64,000 bases of DNA from Sulfurimicrobium sp031426915 (lineage in GTDB: Bacteria; Pseudomonadota; Gammaproteobacteria; Burkholderiales; Sulfuricellaceae), in NCBI GenBank assembly GCA_031426915.1, contig JASJPB010000032.1, positions 99,418-163,417 on the forward strand, written 5' to 3'. Below are positions 1 to 9,164 of this stretch, piece by piece. The notes beneath the pieces were generated by a model. The model was given only the letters and a program-made list of their open reading frames with translations, was not told the origin of the DNA and did not search any database. The translations under genes were made by a program, and so were the position numbers. Every line of letters begins with the position of its first letter. Positions within the stretch are counted from its first letter, which is position 1.

Positions 1-2
1 GT

Positions 3-293
3 CACCGGCCTTCGGTTACCGCCACCATGCGCGCGGTGGCGCGCCAGTTTGGTTCCGCTGCCGTGGGTGTGCTGCTCACCGGCATGGGCCGCGACGGCGC
101 CGAGGGCATGGCGGCCATCGCCGCGGCCGGCGGCGTCACCATCGCCCAGGACAAGGCGAGCAGCGTGGTTTACGGCATGCCCAGGGAGGCGGTGGCGCTG
201 GGGGCGGCGCAGCAGGTGCTGTCCCTGGAACAGATCGCCCCGGCGCTGGCCGCGCTGGCGAACAGCCGCAACAGCGTGGGCGCGACGCCCTGA
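3..293 (+). CDS. CheB-type protein-glutamate methylesterase, C-terminal end only
   Basis: The gene starts before the window; about 96 codons of the C-terminal end are present. The segments VGVLLTGMGRDGAEGM and YGMPREAVALGAA are the closing motifs of the CheB methylesterase catalytic domain, which removes methyl groups from chemoreceptor glutamates. The aspartate in GMGRDGA corresponds to the catalytic Asp of the Ser-His-Asp triad; the Ser and His would lie upstream. It ends 14 bases before a large hybrid kinase gene in the same direction, so the two are probably one operon. CheB domains occur alone, with a receiver domain, or fused to CheR and PAS domains, and the visible part cannot tell which this is. 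Confidence 0.85.
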   Translation, partial: HRPSVTATMRAVARQFGSAAVGVLLTGMGRDGAEGMAAIAAAGGVTIAQDKASSVVYGMPREAVALGAAQQVLSLEQIAPALAALANSRNSVGATP

Positions 294-307
294 AGGAAGG
301 AATCGAC

Positions 308-3300
308 ATGTCTGAACCAATCGAACCGTCCCATATCCTGATCGTCGAGGACAGCGCGGTGGAGGCGGAATTGCTGCGCCGCACCCTCACCAGGGCGGGA
401 TATGCGGTGAGCGTGGCACGGGACGGCGAGGAGGGGCTGCAGGCCGCGCGTGCGAATCGCCCCGATCTGGTGATGAGCGACATCAACATGCCGGTGATGA
501 ACGGCTACCAACTGTGTCGCGCGATCAAGTTCGACGATGAACTGTGGAATATTCCGCTGGTCCTGCTCACGGTGCTGTCGGAGCCGGAAGACATCATCGA
601 GGCGATCAATTGCGGCGCCGATGCCTATGTCATCAAGCCCTTCGCCGAGACCAAGCTGCTCGACCGCATCCGTTCCCTGCTGGACGCGCCGATCGTGCGG
701 CGGCGGACGGAAGAGCGGCGCGAGGAAGTGGTGGGATACGGCGGCAAGCGCTTCGCCGTCGCCGGCAGCGGCCAGCAGATATTGAACCTGCTGCTCTCGC
801 TGTACGAGAACGCCCTCAACCAGAACCGCGAGCTGATGGCCATCCAGGCCCAACTCAACCTGCTCAATGAGAGTCTCGACGGGCAGGTACGCGAGCGCAC
901 CGCGGCGCTGCGGGAAAGCGAGGCACGCTTCCGCAATCTGGTCGAAACCACGAGCGACTGGATTTGGGAAGTCGACGAGAGTGCCGTGTATACCTACGCG
1001 AGCCCGAAGATCCGCGACATCCTCGGCTATTTACCCGAGGAGGTGATCGGCAAAACGACTTTCGAGCTGATGCCTGCCGAGGAAGCGCAACGGGTGGAGA
1101 AGCTGTTCGGCGCCCTCGTCGCGGCGCGGGAACCCCTGGTCAACCTCGAAAACACAAACCTCCACAAGGATGGCCATGAGGTCATCCTTGAAACCAGCGC
1201 CGTTCCCATTCTCGACCGGGATGGAAATGTTCGCGGTTATCGCGGCATCGATCGCGACATCACCGAGCGCAAGCGGGCGGAAGAGGCGCTGCGCGAAAAC
1301 GAGCAGCGTTTCCGCAGCCTGTTCGAGTCGGCATCGGACCTGATCCATCTGATCGATCTGGAGGGGCGCATCCTGCAGACCAATCCCGCCACCCGGCATA
1401 TTTCCGGCTACGCGGACTCGGAGCTGGTCGGGCACGTCCTGCGCGAATTCTTCACGCCGGCATCGCAACAGATTTTCGACCGGGAGTTTCCCATCCTGCG
1501 CGAACGCGGCAGCAACCGCCAGGAAGTGCAGTTCGTCACTAGGGGCGGCACCATCCTAACGCTGGACTGCCAGGCCGCCGCAGTGCGCGACGCGCAAGGC
1601 GCAATTCGCTTCTTCGTCGTGTATCAGCGCGACATCAGCGAGCGCAAGGCGGCGGAAGCGGCGGTCGAAAGCGAGCGACGCCGTCTCGATGCAATCCTGA
1701 AAACCGCGAGCGACGGCATCCACATCATCGACGCCGATGGCCTGCTGGTCGATGCTAACGATGCCTTCCTGAATATGCTCGGCTATGACCGGAGCGTCAT
1801 CGGCCGCCTGCACATCTCCGATATCGACGCGCAAATGGACGCGGAGACCATCGTGGAGAACCTCCGCAAACTCATAGCGCGCCACGACACAGTGCTGATC
1901 GAAACCCGGCATCGCCGTTGCGACGGCCGGATCATCGATGTGGAAATCAATACACGCGCCATCGCGCTGGACGGGCGGGACTACATCTACTGTTCGTCGC
2001 GCGACGTCACCGAACGCAAGCGGGCCGAGGCGATCCAGCATATCCAGGCGCGTCGCGCGCATGCCTTGCTGGAACTCCCCCAGGCCGCCGAGCGGCTGGA
2101 CGAGGTCGCATTCATGCAATACGGGCAGGAGCTGGCGGAACAACTGACCGGTAGCGAAATCGCCTTCGTTCACTTCATCAACGAGGACGAGGAGACCATC
2201 GAACTCATCGCCTGGTCGCGGCGCACCCTGGAACATTACTGCAAGGCGGTGTTCGACAGGCATTATCCGGTGAGCCAGGCCGGCATCTGGGCGGACGCCC
2301 TGCGCCGGAGGGCGCCGGTGGTGTTCAACGACTACGCGGCCTATCCGGACAAGCGCGGCCTGCCCGAAGGACATGCCGACCTGGCCCGGCTGATCAGCGT
2401 ACCGGTAATCGAGGCGGGCAAGGTGGTCATGCTCGCCGGGGTCGGCAACAAGGCCGATCCCTATACCGATCTGGATGTGGAGTCGGTGCAACTGATCGCG
2501 GACAGCATTTGGCGCATCGTCCAGCGCCGCCGCACCGATGCCATGCTCAGGAAGCTTTCCCAGGCGGTGGAGCAAAGCCCGGAGAGCATCGTCATCACCG
2601 ATCTGGATGCCAACATCGAGTATGTCAACGAGGCCTTCCTGCGGGTCACCGGCTATGGCCGGGAAGATGTGATCGGCAGGAATCCGCGCATCCTGCAATC
2701 CGGCAAAACGCCACGGGCAACCTGCGATGCCTTGTGGGAAGCACTTACCCACGGCGAGACGTGGCAGGGCGAGTTCATCAACCGGCGCAAGGACGGCAGC
2801 GAATACACCGAGGTCGCCAGCGTCACGCCGATCCGCCAGGCGGATGGCGGCATCAGCCATTACTTGGCGGTCAAGGAGGATGTCACCGAGAAAAAACGCC
2901 TCGCCGAGGAACTGGACCGGCACCGCCATCACCTGGAGGAGCTGGTCGAAATCCGGACGCGCGAACTGGAGGACGCCAAATTGGCTGCCGAGGTGGCGAG
3001 CGAGGCCAAGAGCGCCTTCGTCGCCAACATGAGCCACGAGATACGCACCCCCTTGAACGCCATCGTCGGACTCACTCACCTGTTGCGGCGCGGCCATGCC
3101 GACCCCGCGCAAAAGGAGAAGCTGGAGAAAATCGTCGATGCCTCCCGCCACCTGCTCTCGGTCATCAACGACATCCTCGATTTTTCCAAGATCGAGGCGG
3201 GCAAGCTGAGCCTGAATCTCGCCGATTTTGCCTTCGACCGCATGCTCGACAACGTTGTCTCCATGATCGGCCCCAGGGTACGCGACAAGCGCCTGGAGGT

Positions 3301-4789
3301 AGTCGTGGAGCGGGATGATCTGCCGCTGGTGCTGGTGGGCGATTCCACCCGGCTGGCGCAAGCACTGCTCAACTATCTTTCCAACGCCGTCAAATTCACC
3401 GAGCATGGAAAAATCACCGTGCGCCTCTCCAAGGCGGAGGAAACCTCAACCGACCTGCTGGTGCGCTTCGAAGTGACGGACACCGGCATCGGCATCGCGC
3501 CGGATAAGATCGCGGGCTTGTTCGCGGCTTTCGAGCAGGTCGATGCCACCACCTCGCGCCGCTACGGCGGTACCGGCCTCGGGCTCGCCATCAACCGGCG
3601 GCTGGCGCGCCTCATGGGCGGCGAGACCGGTGCAGAGAGCGTGCCCGGCCAAGGCAGCACTTTCTGGTTTACCGCCCGCCTCGGCAAGAGCAAACTTGGC
3701 CTGGAGGAATTGGCCGAGTCGCCAGCTGTTGCCGAGCGATGCCTGCAAGCCATGCCTGTCGGCGCTCGCATCCTGCTGGCCGAGGACAACCGGATCAACC
3801 AGGAAGTTGCGGTGGAACTTCTGGCCGGGGTCGGGCTGAAGGTGGAGGTCGCCAACGACGGGTTTGAGGCGATCGAGAAAGCGCGTGGCTGCGGCTACGA
3901 CCTGATCCTCATGGATATACAGATGCCGGGCATGGATGGCCTAGAGGCGACGCGCGCCATCCGCGCGTTGCCCGGCTGCGCGACGCTGCCCATCCTGGCG
4001 ATGACCGCCAACGCCTATGACGAGGATCGCCAGCGCTGTTACGAGGCCGGCATGAACGACTTCATCGCCAAGCCGGTCGATCCCGAGCAGCTTTTCGGCA
4101 CGCTGTCGCGCTGGCTGCCGGCCGCAGCGATGCTTGTTCCCCCCGCCCCGGCCATAGCGGGGGCGCTTCCCGCCGAACTGGCTGCTATTCCCGGTCTGGA
4201 CGCCGAGCGGGGTCTCAAGTTTCTGAACGGTCATCTGGCCACCTACCAGCGCCTGCTGCGCCGCTATGCGGTCGATCATGCCGACGACATGGCCCGGCTG
4301 CGCGAGCGCATGTCCCAGGAAGATCGGGACGAGGCAAGACGGCTGGCCCATACCCTGAAGGGCAGCTCGGGCAATCTGGGCGCGACCGGCGTGCAGCGCC
4401 TGGCCGCCGAACTGGAAACGGCGATCAAGGAGGGGCGCGACGCATCGGAAATCGATGCGCTGACCAGCGCTGTTGAAAGCGAATTGCAGCGCCTGACCGC
4501 GGCGATCTGCGCGGCCCTGCCGGAGGAGGCTGAGACCCCTTACGAGGGCGAAGTGGACTGGACGCTGGTGCGGCAGGTGCTGGCCGAACTAGAGCCTATG
4601 CTGGCGGCTTCCAGCATACGGGCCAATCAGGTCGTCGAGACCCACGGCGCGCTGCTCAAGGCCGCGCTCGGTCCCCTGGGCGCGGAACTGGAACAGCGCA
4701 TCGAGCATTTTCTTTACCCGGAGACTTTGGATACACTGAAGCAGGCGCGGCGGGAACACCCGGAACTGAATTTGCAGCGAGGAGAATGA
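308..4789 (+). CDS. Multi-PAS hybrid sensor histidine kinase (REC-PAS4-GAF-HisKA-HATPase-REC-HPt)
   Basis: The 1493-residue protein begins with a receiver domain (about residues 8-120; Asp58 in MSDINMP, Lys110). Several PAS domains follow from about residue 205 (boxes ending DITERKRAEE, DISERKAAEA, DVTERKRAEA and DVTEKKRLAE), with a GAF-like region between the third and fourth. The dimerisation domain carries phospho-His910 in MSHEIRTPLNA. An HATPase domain with GTGLGLAI, a second receiver (Asp1203 in MDIQMPGMDG) and an HPt domain (His1348 in AHTLKGSSG) complete it. No membrane segment is visible, so it is probably cytosolic. An N-terminal receiver suggests it takes input from another kinase. 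It overlaps the next kinase gene by four bases. The ligand cannot be inferred. Confidence 0.93.
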   Translation: MSEPIEPSHILIVEDSAVEAELLRRTLTRAGYAVSVARDGEEGLQAARANRPDLVMSDINMPVMNGYQLCRAIKFDDELWNIPLVLLTVLSEPEDIIEAINCGADAYVIKPFAETKLLDRIRSLLDAPIVRRRTEERREEVVGYGGKRFAVAGSGQQILNLLLSLYENALNQNRELMAIQAQLNLLNESLDGQVRERTAALRESEARFRNLVETTSDWIWEVDESAVYTYASPKIRDILGYLPEEVIGKTTFELMPAEEAQRVEKLFGALVAAREPLVNLENTNLHKDGHEVILETSAVPILDRDGNVRGYRGIDRDITERKRAEEALRENEQRFRSLFESASDLIHLIDLEGRILQTNPATRHISGYADSELVGHVLREFFTPASQQIFDREFPILRERGSNRQEVQFVTRGGTILTLDCQAAAVRDAQGAIRFFVVYQRDISERKAAEAAVESERRRLDAILKTASDGIHIIDADGLLVDANDAFLNMLGYDRSVIGRLHISDIDAQMDAETIVENLRKLIARHDTVLIETRHRRCDGRIIDVEINTRAIALDGRDYIYCSSRDVTERKRAEAIQHIQARRAHALLELPQAAERLDEVAFMQYGQELAEQLTGSEIAFVHFINEDEETIELIAWSRRTLEHYCKAVFDRHYPVSQAGIWADALRRRAPVVFNDYAAYPDKRGLPEGHADLARLISVPVIEAGKVVMLAGVGNKADPYTDLDVESVQLIADSIWRIVQRRRTDAMLRKLSQAVEQSPESIVITDLDANIEYVNEAFLRVTGYGREDVIGRNPRILQSGKTPRATCDALWEALTHGETWQGEFINRRKDGSEYTEVASVTPIRQADGGISHYLAVKEDVTEKKRLAEELDRHRHHLEELVEIRTRELEDAKLAAEVASEAKSAFVANMSHEIRTPLNAIVGLTHLLRRGHADPAQKEKLEKIVDASRHLLSVINDILDFSKIEAGKLSLNLADFAFDRMLDNVVSMIGPRVRDKRLEVVVERDDLPLVLVGDSTRLAQALLNYLSNAVKFTEHGKITVRLSKAEETSTDLLVRFEVTDTGIGIAPDKIAGLFAAFEQVDATTSRRYGGTGLGLAINRRLARLMGGETGAESVPGQGSTFWFTARLGKSKLGLEELAESPAVAERCLQAMPVGARILLAEDNRINQEVAVELLAGVGLKVEVANDGFEAIEKARGCGYDLILMDIQMPGMDGLEATRAIRALPGCATLPILAMTANAYDEDRQRCYEAGMNDFIAKPVDPEQLFGTLSRWLPAAAMLVPPAPAIAGALPAELAAIPGLDAERGLKFLNGHLATYQRLLRRYAVDHADDMARLRERMSQEDRDEARRLAHTLKGSSGNLGATGVQRLAAELETAIKEGRDASEIDALTSAVESELQRLTAAICAALPEEAETPYEGEVDWTLVRQVLAELEPMLAASSIRANQVVETHGALLKAALGPLGAELEQRIEHFLYPETLDTLKQARREHPELNLQRGE

Positions 4790-6081
4790 ATCGAATGGAC
4801 ACCGACAAGCCTGTGGAGACGAATCGCCCAAGAATCCTGGTGGTGGACGACGATCCCTGCAATCTGGAGATTCTTGGCAGATTGCTCCAACCTCATTACG
4901 AGGTATTGGCTGCGCCTTCCGGGGAGTGTGCCTTGCAGATCGCGACCGGCCAACGGAGGCCGGACCTGATCCTGCTCGACGTGTTGATGCCGGGGATGGA
5001 CGGCTACGCCGTACTCGCCCGCCTGCGCGACAATCCCGCCACCCGCGACATCCCGGTCATCTTCGTCACCGGGCTGGATTCGATTGCGGACGAGGAACGC
5101 GGCCTCGAACTCGGGGCGATGGACTACATCGCCAAGCCCTACCGCCCGCCCATCGTCCTGGCGCGCGTGCGCATCCAGCTTGAACTCAAGCGTGCCCGCG
5201 ATTGGCTGCTGGACCAGAATGCATACCTGGAAGCGGAATTGGCCCGGCGCCTGAAAGAGAATCAACAGGTCCAGATTCAACTGCTGCAATCCGAGAAGCT
5301 GGCGGCCATCGGCCAACTGGCCGCGGGCATCACGCATGAGATCAACAATCCGGTAGGCTTCGTCACCTCCAATCTGGCATCCCTGGACGGCTACCAACGG
5401 GATGTTTTCGAAGTGATGGATGCCTATGAAGCCCTTGAGGACGCATGCGCGTCGGATGAGGCCGCGCTTGCGCATCTCCGCGCGCTCAAGCAGCGGAAGG
5501 AAATCGGCTTCCTGCGCGAGGATATCGCCCAGTTGATCGCGGAATCGCGGCAAGGCCTGCTTCGCGTGAGCAAGATCGTGAGTGACTTGAAGAATTTCTC
5601 CCGCGTGGAAAGCACCGATTGGGAGTGGGCCGATCTGCACAAGGGACTTGAGTCCACGCTCAATATCGTGTGGAACGAAATCAAATACCACTGCACCCTG
5701 AACAAGGACTACGGCGACGTCCCCGATGTTTACTGCAATCCCTCGCAGATCAACCAAGTGTTCCTGAATTTATTGGTCAACGCGGCGCAGGCGATCCCCG
5801 AAAAAGGCGAGATCACCATTCGGACCGGGAAGGCGGACGGAGAAGCCTTCATCGCAATCGCGGACACCGGCGCCGGCATCCCGCCCGATAACCTGCCGCG
5901 GCTCTTCGAGCCTTTCTTTACCACCAAGCCCGTCGGCAAGGGCACAGGACTTGGCCTCTCGATTTCTTATGGCATCGTGCAGAAGCATAGGGGGCGCATA
6001 GAGGTTGAGAGCACGGTGGGCAAGGGAACGACTTTCACCGTCTGGCTGCCGATCAAGCCAGCAGCCGAGTCGGAGAGTTGA
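4786..6081 (+). CDS. Response regulator-histidine kinase fusion (REC-HisKA-HATPase)
   Basis: The 431-residue protein has an N-terminal receiver domain (residues 16-125; Asp65 in LLDVLMPGMDG, Lys117), a coiled linker (about 135-170), a NtrB/ZraS-type phosphoacceptor motif with His184 in AAGITHEINNPVGF, and an HATPase domain ending in GTGLGLSISYGIV. The start overlaps the stop of the preceding hybrid kinase as ATGA, so the two are translationally coupled and probably act in one phosphorelay. The HPt domain of the first kinase could phosphorylate this receiver (inference). No DNA-binding output domain is present, so the final target lies elsewhere. Confidence 0.93.
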   Translation: MNRMDTDKPVETNRPRILVVDDDPCNLEILGRLLQPHYEVLAAPSGECALQIATGQRRPDLILLDVLMPGMDGYAVLARLRDNPATRDIPVIFVTGLDSIADEERGLELGAMDYIAKPYRPPIVLARVRIQLELKRARDWLLDQNAYLEAELARRLKENQQVQIQLLQSEKLAAIGQLAAGITHEINNPVGFVTSNLASLDGYQRDVFEVMDAYEALEDACASDEAALAHLRALKQRKEIGFLREDIAQLIAESRQGLLRVSKIVSDLKNFSRVESTDWEWADLHKGLESTLNIVWNEIKYHCTLNKDYGDVPDVYCNPSQINQVFLNLLVNAAQAIPEKGEITIRTGKADGEAFIAIADTGAGIPPDNLPRLFEPFFTTKPVGKGTGLGLSISYGIVQKHRGRIEVESTVGKGTTFTVWLPIKPAAESES

Positions 6082-6105
6082 TGGGGGCGCGGTGAAATGT
6101 CCGGG

Positions 6106-8028
6106 CTAACACCTGAAGCGCCGCACAGCCTGGCGCAATTCCGGCAACTGCGCGTGATGGAGGCGGTCGTAGCGCAGCTTGATATAGAGCTCGGTGACGA
6201 GGCCGATTTGCGGCTCCAGATCGGGGCGCAGCCGGGATGCCCTGGCGGCGAAATCCGCCGGTCCCTCGTGGGCTAGCCTGATTATGCCGCGCCGCGCCAG
6301 TTTGGCGCAGAATTTCTCATAGGCAGCCCGCGCCGGGTCTATGTTCCGGCGCGGGATGTGCCACAGCATCCAGGCCGCGATACCCAGCAGCAGCGCGGCG
6401 ATGCTGCTTACCAGCGCGATGGCCATGCCCTGCCACGATCCCAGCCCGGAATTGAAATGCGACAGGAAGCGCATCTGGCGCTCCTGGTCGTAGCCCAGCA
6501 CCCACTGGTTCCAGTTGTTGTTGAACGCGTCCCACGACAGACGCGCGCGCCGCAGCCAGTCGGCATCCAGCTGGATCAGGGCCGGCGGCAGCTCGGTGGC
6601 GGGAAGGGCGCTGGCGATGCCGGATTCGATGCGCGAAGGGGACACGGCCGCCGTGGGGTCCACCCGCACCCAGCCTTCCTGTTCCAGCCACACCTCGGCC
6701 CAGGCATGGGCGTCGGACTGGCGCACGATCATGTAATCCCCCATCGGGTTAAATTCCCCGCCCTGGTAACCCGTCACCACTCGCGCCGGGACTCCGGCTG
6801 CGCGCATCAGGAACACGAAGGCGCTGGCGTAATGTTCGCAGAAACCGCGCCGGGTGTTGAAGAGGAAGTCGTCCACCGCCTGCGGCCCCAACAAGGGCGG
6901 GTTGAGGGTGTAAAAGAAGCTTTCCTCGCGGAACAATGCCAGGGCCCGGTTGGCGATGGCGCGCGGATCGTTGGTCGAGGCGCGCCATTGAGCGGCCAGT
7001 TGCTCCGCCTTGGGATTGGTTACGGGCAGACGTAGCGCGCGTTCCCACTCTTCATCGCCGAGGCTGGCGCCAAGCCGGTAGCGGGTGTGGGAAGTGAGGG
7101 CATAGCGCATGCGTTGCCGCACCGGTGCTTGCGCCAGGATCTGGAAGTCGGACGAGATGGAACTGTTGGGCGGCGGCGCGGCAGGCAGTTCGAGCGCGAA
7201 CAGCCAGCGCTGGTTATGGGGCTCCAGCGTGACGGTATAGCTGGTGGGCGCTCCGCCCGGTGTCATCAGCGCCGCACCAGGGGGGGGCTGTTTGCGGGTG
7301 GTCCAGGTGCGACCGTCGTAATCCCACAACACCGGCCCGCGCCAGTAGCGCAGGCTTTTGTCAGGAGGCGGGCCGTCGAATTTGACCCGGAAGGCAATGG
7401 CATTGGAACGGATCAACTGGCTGATGGCGCCGGGGGACATGTTGTCCGAAAGCCCGGTCATGGCGGAAAAAGCGTCCTTGGGCAGGCCCCACAGCGGGCC
7501 GACGCGGGGGAACAGCACGAACAGTACCAGCATCAACGGCAAGGACTGTACCAGCAGTATGCCGGCCAGCTTCAGCCTGGGACGGGCGCCGAGCGCATGG
7601 TTGGTGTCGCTGTAGGCGATCATGGTGGCGGTGGTGACCAATACCGCCAGCAGCAGGTAGAGCGCAGTGGGGATGGACTGGGAGTAGAGAAAATGGGTGA
7701 TGACCAGGAAATAGCCGAGGAAGATGACCACCATGAAATCTCGCAAGGTCTTCATTTCCATCAGCTTGAGGGCGATCATGATGACCAGCAGCGCGACCCC
7801 GGCATCGCGTCCGAACAGGGTGTGGTAATGGGAAAAGATGCCCGCCGTCGCCGCCATTGCCAGCACCATCAGCAGCCATTTTTTCGGCATTGCGCTGGCG
7901 CGCCGTTCTATGGCCAGGCGCCACAGCCCAAGTGCCAGGCACAGCGGCCCCACCCATAGGGGCAAACGCTCCAGGTGGGGCGCGGCGGCCAGCGTGAGGG
8001 AGGTCAGCAGCCAGGCGAGGTTGGTCAT
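6106..8028 (-). CDS. TgpA-like membrane transglutaminase-like protein (DUF3488/DUF4129)
   Basis: The 640-residue protein has a cluster of membrane helices in the first ~190 residues, a periplasmic domain, one more helix near residue 545 and a short cytoplasmic tail. The periplasmic part holds a transglutaminase core: Cys397 in GFCEHYASAF, His441 in SDAHAWAEV and Asp457 in VDPTAAV form the expected triad. Pseudomonas TgpA has this architecture. The gene is last in a moxR-DUF58-tgpA order that is common in proteobacteria, where the three are thought to act together on periplasmic or envelope proteins. The substrate is unknown. A 163-base spacer with a palindromic repeat separates it from the DUF58 gene. 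Confidence 0.9.
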   Translation of the reverse strand: MTNLAWLLTSLTLAAAPHLERLPLWVGPLCLALGLWRLAIERRASAMPKKWLLMVLAMAATAGIFSHYHTLFGRDAGVALLVIMIALKLMEMKTLRDFMVVIFLGYFLVITHFLYSQSIPTALYLLLAVLVTTATMIAYSDTNHALGARPRLKLAGILLVQSLPLMLVLFVLFPRVGPLWGLPKDAFSAMTGLSDNMSPGAISQLIRSNAIAFRVKFDGPPPDKSLRYWRGPVLWDYDGRTWTTRKQPPPGAALMTPGGAPTSYTVTLEPHNQRWLFALELPAAPPPNSSISSDFQILAQAPVRQRMRYALTSHTRYRLGASLGDEEWERALRLPVTNPKAEQLAAQWRASTNDPRAIANRALALFREESFFYTLNPPLLGPQAVDDFLFNTRRGFCEHYASAFVFLMRAAGVPARVVTGYQGGEFNPMGDYMIVRQSDAHAWAEVWLEQEGWVRVDPTAAVSPSRIESGIASALPATELPPALIQLDADWLRRARLSWDAFNNNWNQWVLGYDQERQMRFLSHFNSGLGSWQGMAIALVSSIAALLLGIAAWMLWHIPRRNIDPARAAYEKFCAKLARRGIIRLAHEGPADFAARASRLRPDLEPQIGLVTELYIKLRYDRLHHAQLPELRQAVRRFRC

Positions 8029-8052
8029 GATCCTAGAAACCTCAGTTCATCT

Positions 8053-8178
8053 ACCGCAAAGACGCGAAGGCGCAAAGTAAACAGGGGCATGGAAGTCATC
8101 GAGCATTCACCTGTCTGGTGACTGGGCATTTTTGGATAGAACATTGTTTTTACTTTGCGTTCTTTGCGCCTTTGCGGT
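8053..8178. repeat. Interspersed inverted repeat A, copy 1
   Basis: Two arms (8053-8080 and 8150-8178) built from the words ACCGCAAAG, GCGCAAAG and TTTGCGCCTTTGCGGT face each other around a spacer of about 70 bases. The same arms recur at 59651-59757. It lies between two co-directional genes, DUF58 and tgpA, and carries no reading frame. Similar CGCAAAG/CTTTGCG palindromes are scattered through many proteobacterial genomes (general knowledge). Confidence 0.75.
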
Positions 8179-8191
8179 TCAACTGCATTTA

Positions 8192-9163
8192 TTAGGATGA
8201 TTCAAACAGCGCCAGCGTTTCCAGGCATTGGCGCCGGTGTTCCGGACCGCTGGCGGGGGCCAGGGTGCGACCGGGCAGACGCAGGCCATAGCGCTGGCTC
8301 GCGGCGTCGGCGTCCAGCACCCAGCGCGTCAGGCGCGACAGCCTGGCTTCGCTGTCCATGCCGGGCAGGGTAGTCCAGTCCAGCCACAACTCCTGCTGTG
8401 CATCGCCGGAAAACTGCTTGGTGAGCATGCCTTGTTCGCGCGCCACCGCTTTCCACGCCACGTGGCGCAGCGAGTCGCCGTTGTGATAGGTGCGTAGACC
8501 GCTGAAATCATCATGTCCATCGCCTTGCAGCGCACCCTGGCCCGTTTCCGCCAGGGCCATGGGCAGCGGCAAATCCTCAGCTGCGGGGTGGGGATAGACC
8601 AGACAGCTCATATCCAGATTGAGATGGGTCCAGGCCCGCAACAGGCCGAGGGGAAAAGTGGTGAAGAGGGTGAAGCGGCCAGCCTGGAGCAGGCCCCGCT
8701 GGCTGGCATGCAGCGTGAATTCGAGACAGGCGGTCTGTCCGGGTACGATGTCCACGCAGCCCCTCGTATCTTTACCGATAGCGAGGCTGATGGCGTGGCG
8801 GGGAACCGGGCCGGGGTTGTCGAGGCAGACCTGGAAACGCGCCTGCTGGCCGGCGAACACCGGCGCGCTCTTGCCGGCGCCGACCTGGAGCCGGGCCAGG
8901 TTGCGGTAGGTGTGAAGGATGGAAACCACGCCCAGGCTGCCGAGCAGGAAAGTCAGCACGAAGGCCATGCTGTTGGCGTAGTTGATGGCGCCGAACAGCA
9001 TCACCAGCAACATCAGCGCAAAAATCAGCCCGTGCCGGGTGGGCAGGATGTAGAGCCGGCGCTGGGTCAGCGTGATGGGTCCGGGCTCGATGCCGGGCCG
9101 CAGCACGCGCTCCAAGAAGGTGGGATGGCGCAGCGGGTTTAGTCGGGCCAGCCAGTGTGTCAT
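8192..9163 (-). CDS. DUF58 domain-containing protein
   Basis: The 323-residue protein has two adjacent membrane helices near residues 40-80 and a C-terminal DUF58 domain recognisable by RTYHNGDSLRHVAWKAVA and a von Willebrand-like fold region. DUF58 proteins nearly always sit next to a MoxR ATPase and are believed to be its membrane-bound partner. Here the start codon lies one base after the stop of moxR, implying translational coupling. The biochemical role is not established for this family. Confidence 0.9.
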   Translation of the reverse strand: MTHWLARLNPLRHPTFLERVLRPGIEPGPITLTQRRLYILPTRHGLIFALMLLVMLFGAINYANSMAFVLTFLLGSLGVVSILHTYRNLARLQVGAGKSAPVFAGQQARFQVCLDNPGPVPRHAISLAIGKDTRGCVDIVPGQTACLEFTLHASQRGLLQAGRFTLFTTFPLGLLRAWTHLNLDMSCLVYPHPAAEDLPLPMALAETGQGALQGDGHDDFSGLRTYHNGDSLRHVAWKAVAREQGMLTKQFSGDAQQELWLDWTTLPGMDSEARLSRLTRWVLDADAASQRYGLRLPGRTLAPASGPEHRRQCLETLALFESS

Positions 9164-9164
9164 C

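Noticed and set aside
1556..3406. 616-residue open frame on the minus strand opposite the large hybrid kinase
   Set aside because: It is a mirror of a GC-rich real gene with clear domains on the plus strand; it has no recognisable motif and Ala/Gly/His-rich composition typical of antisense frames.
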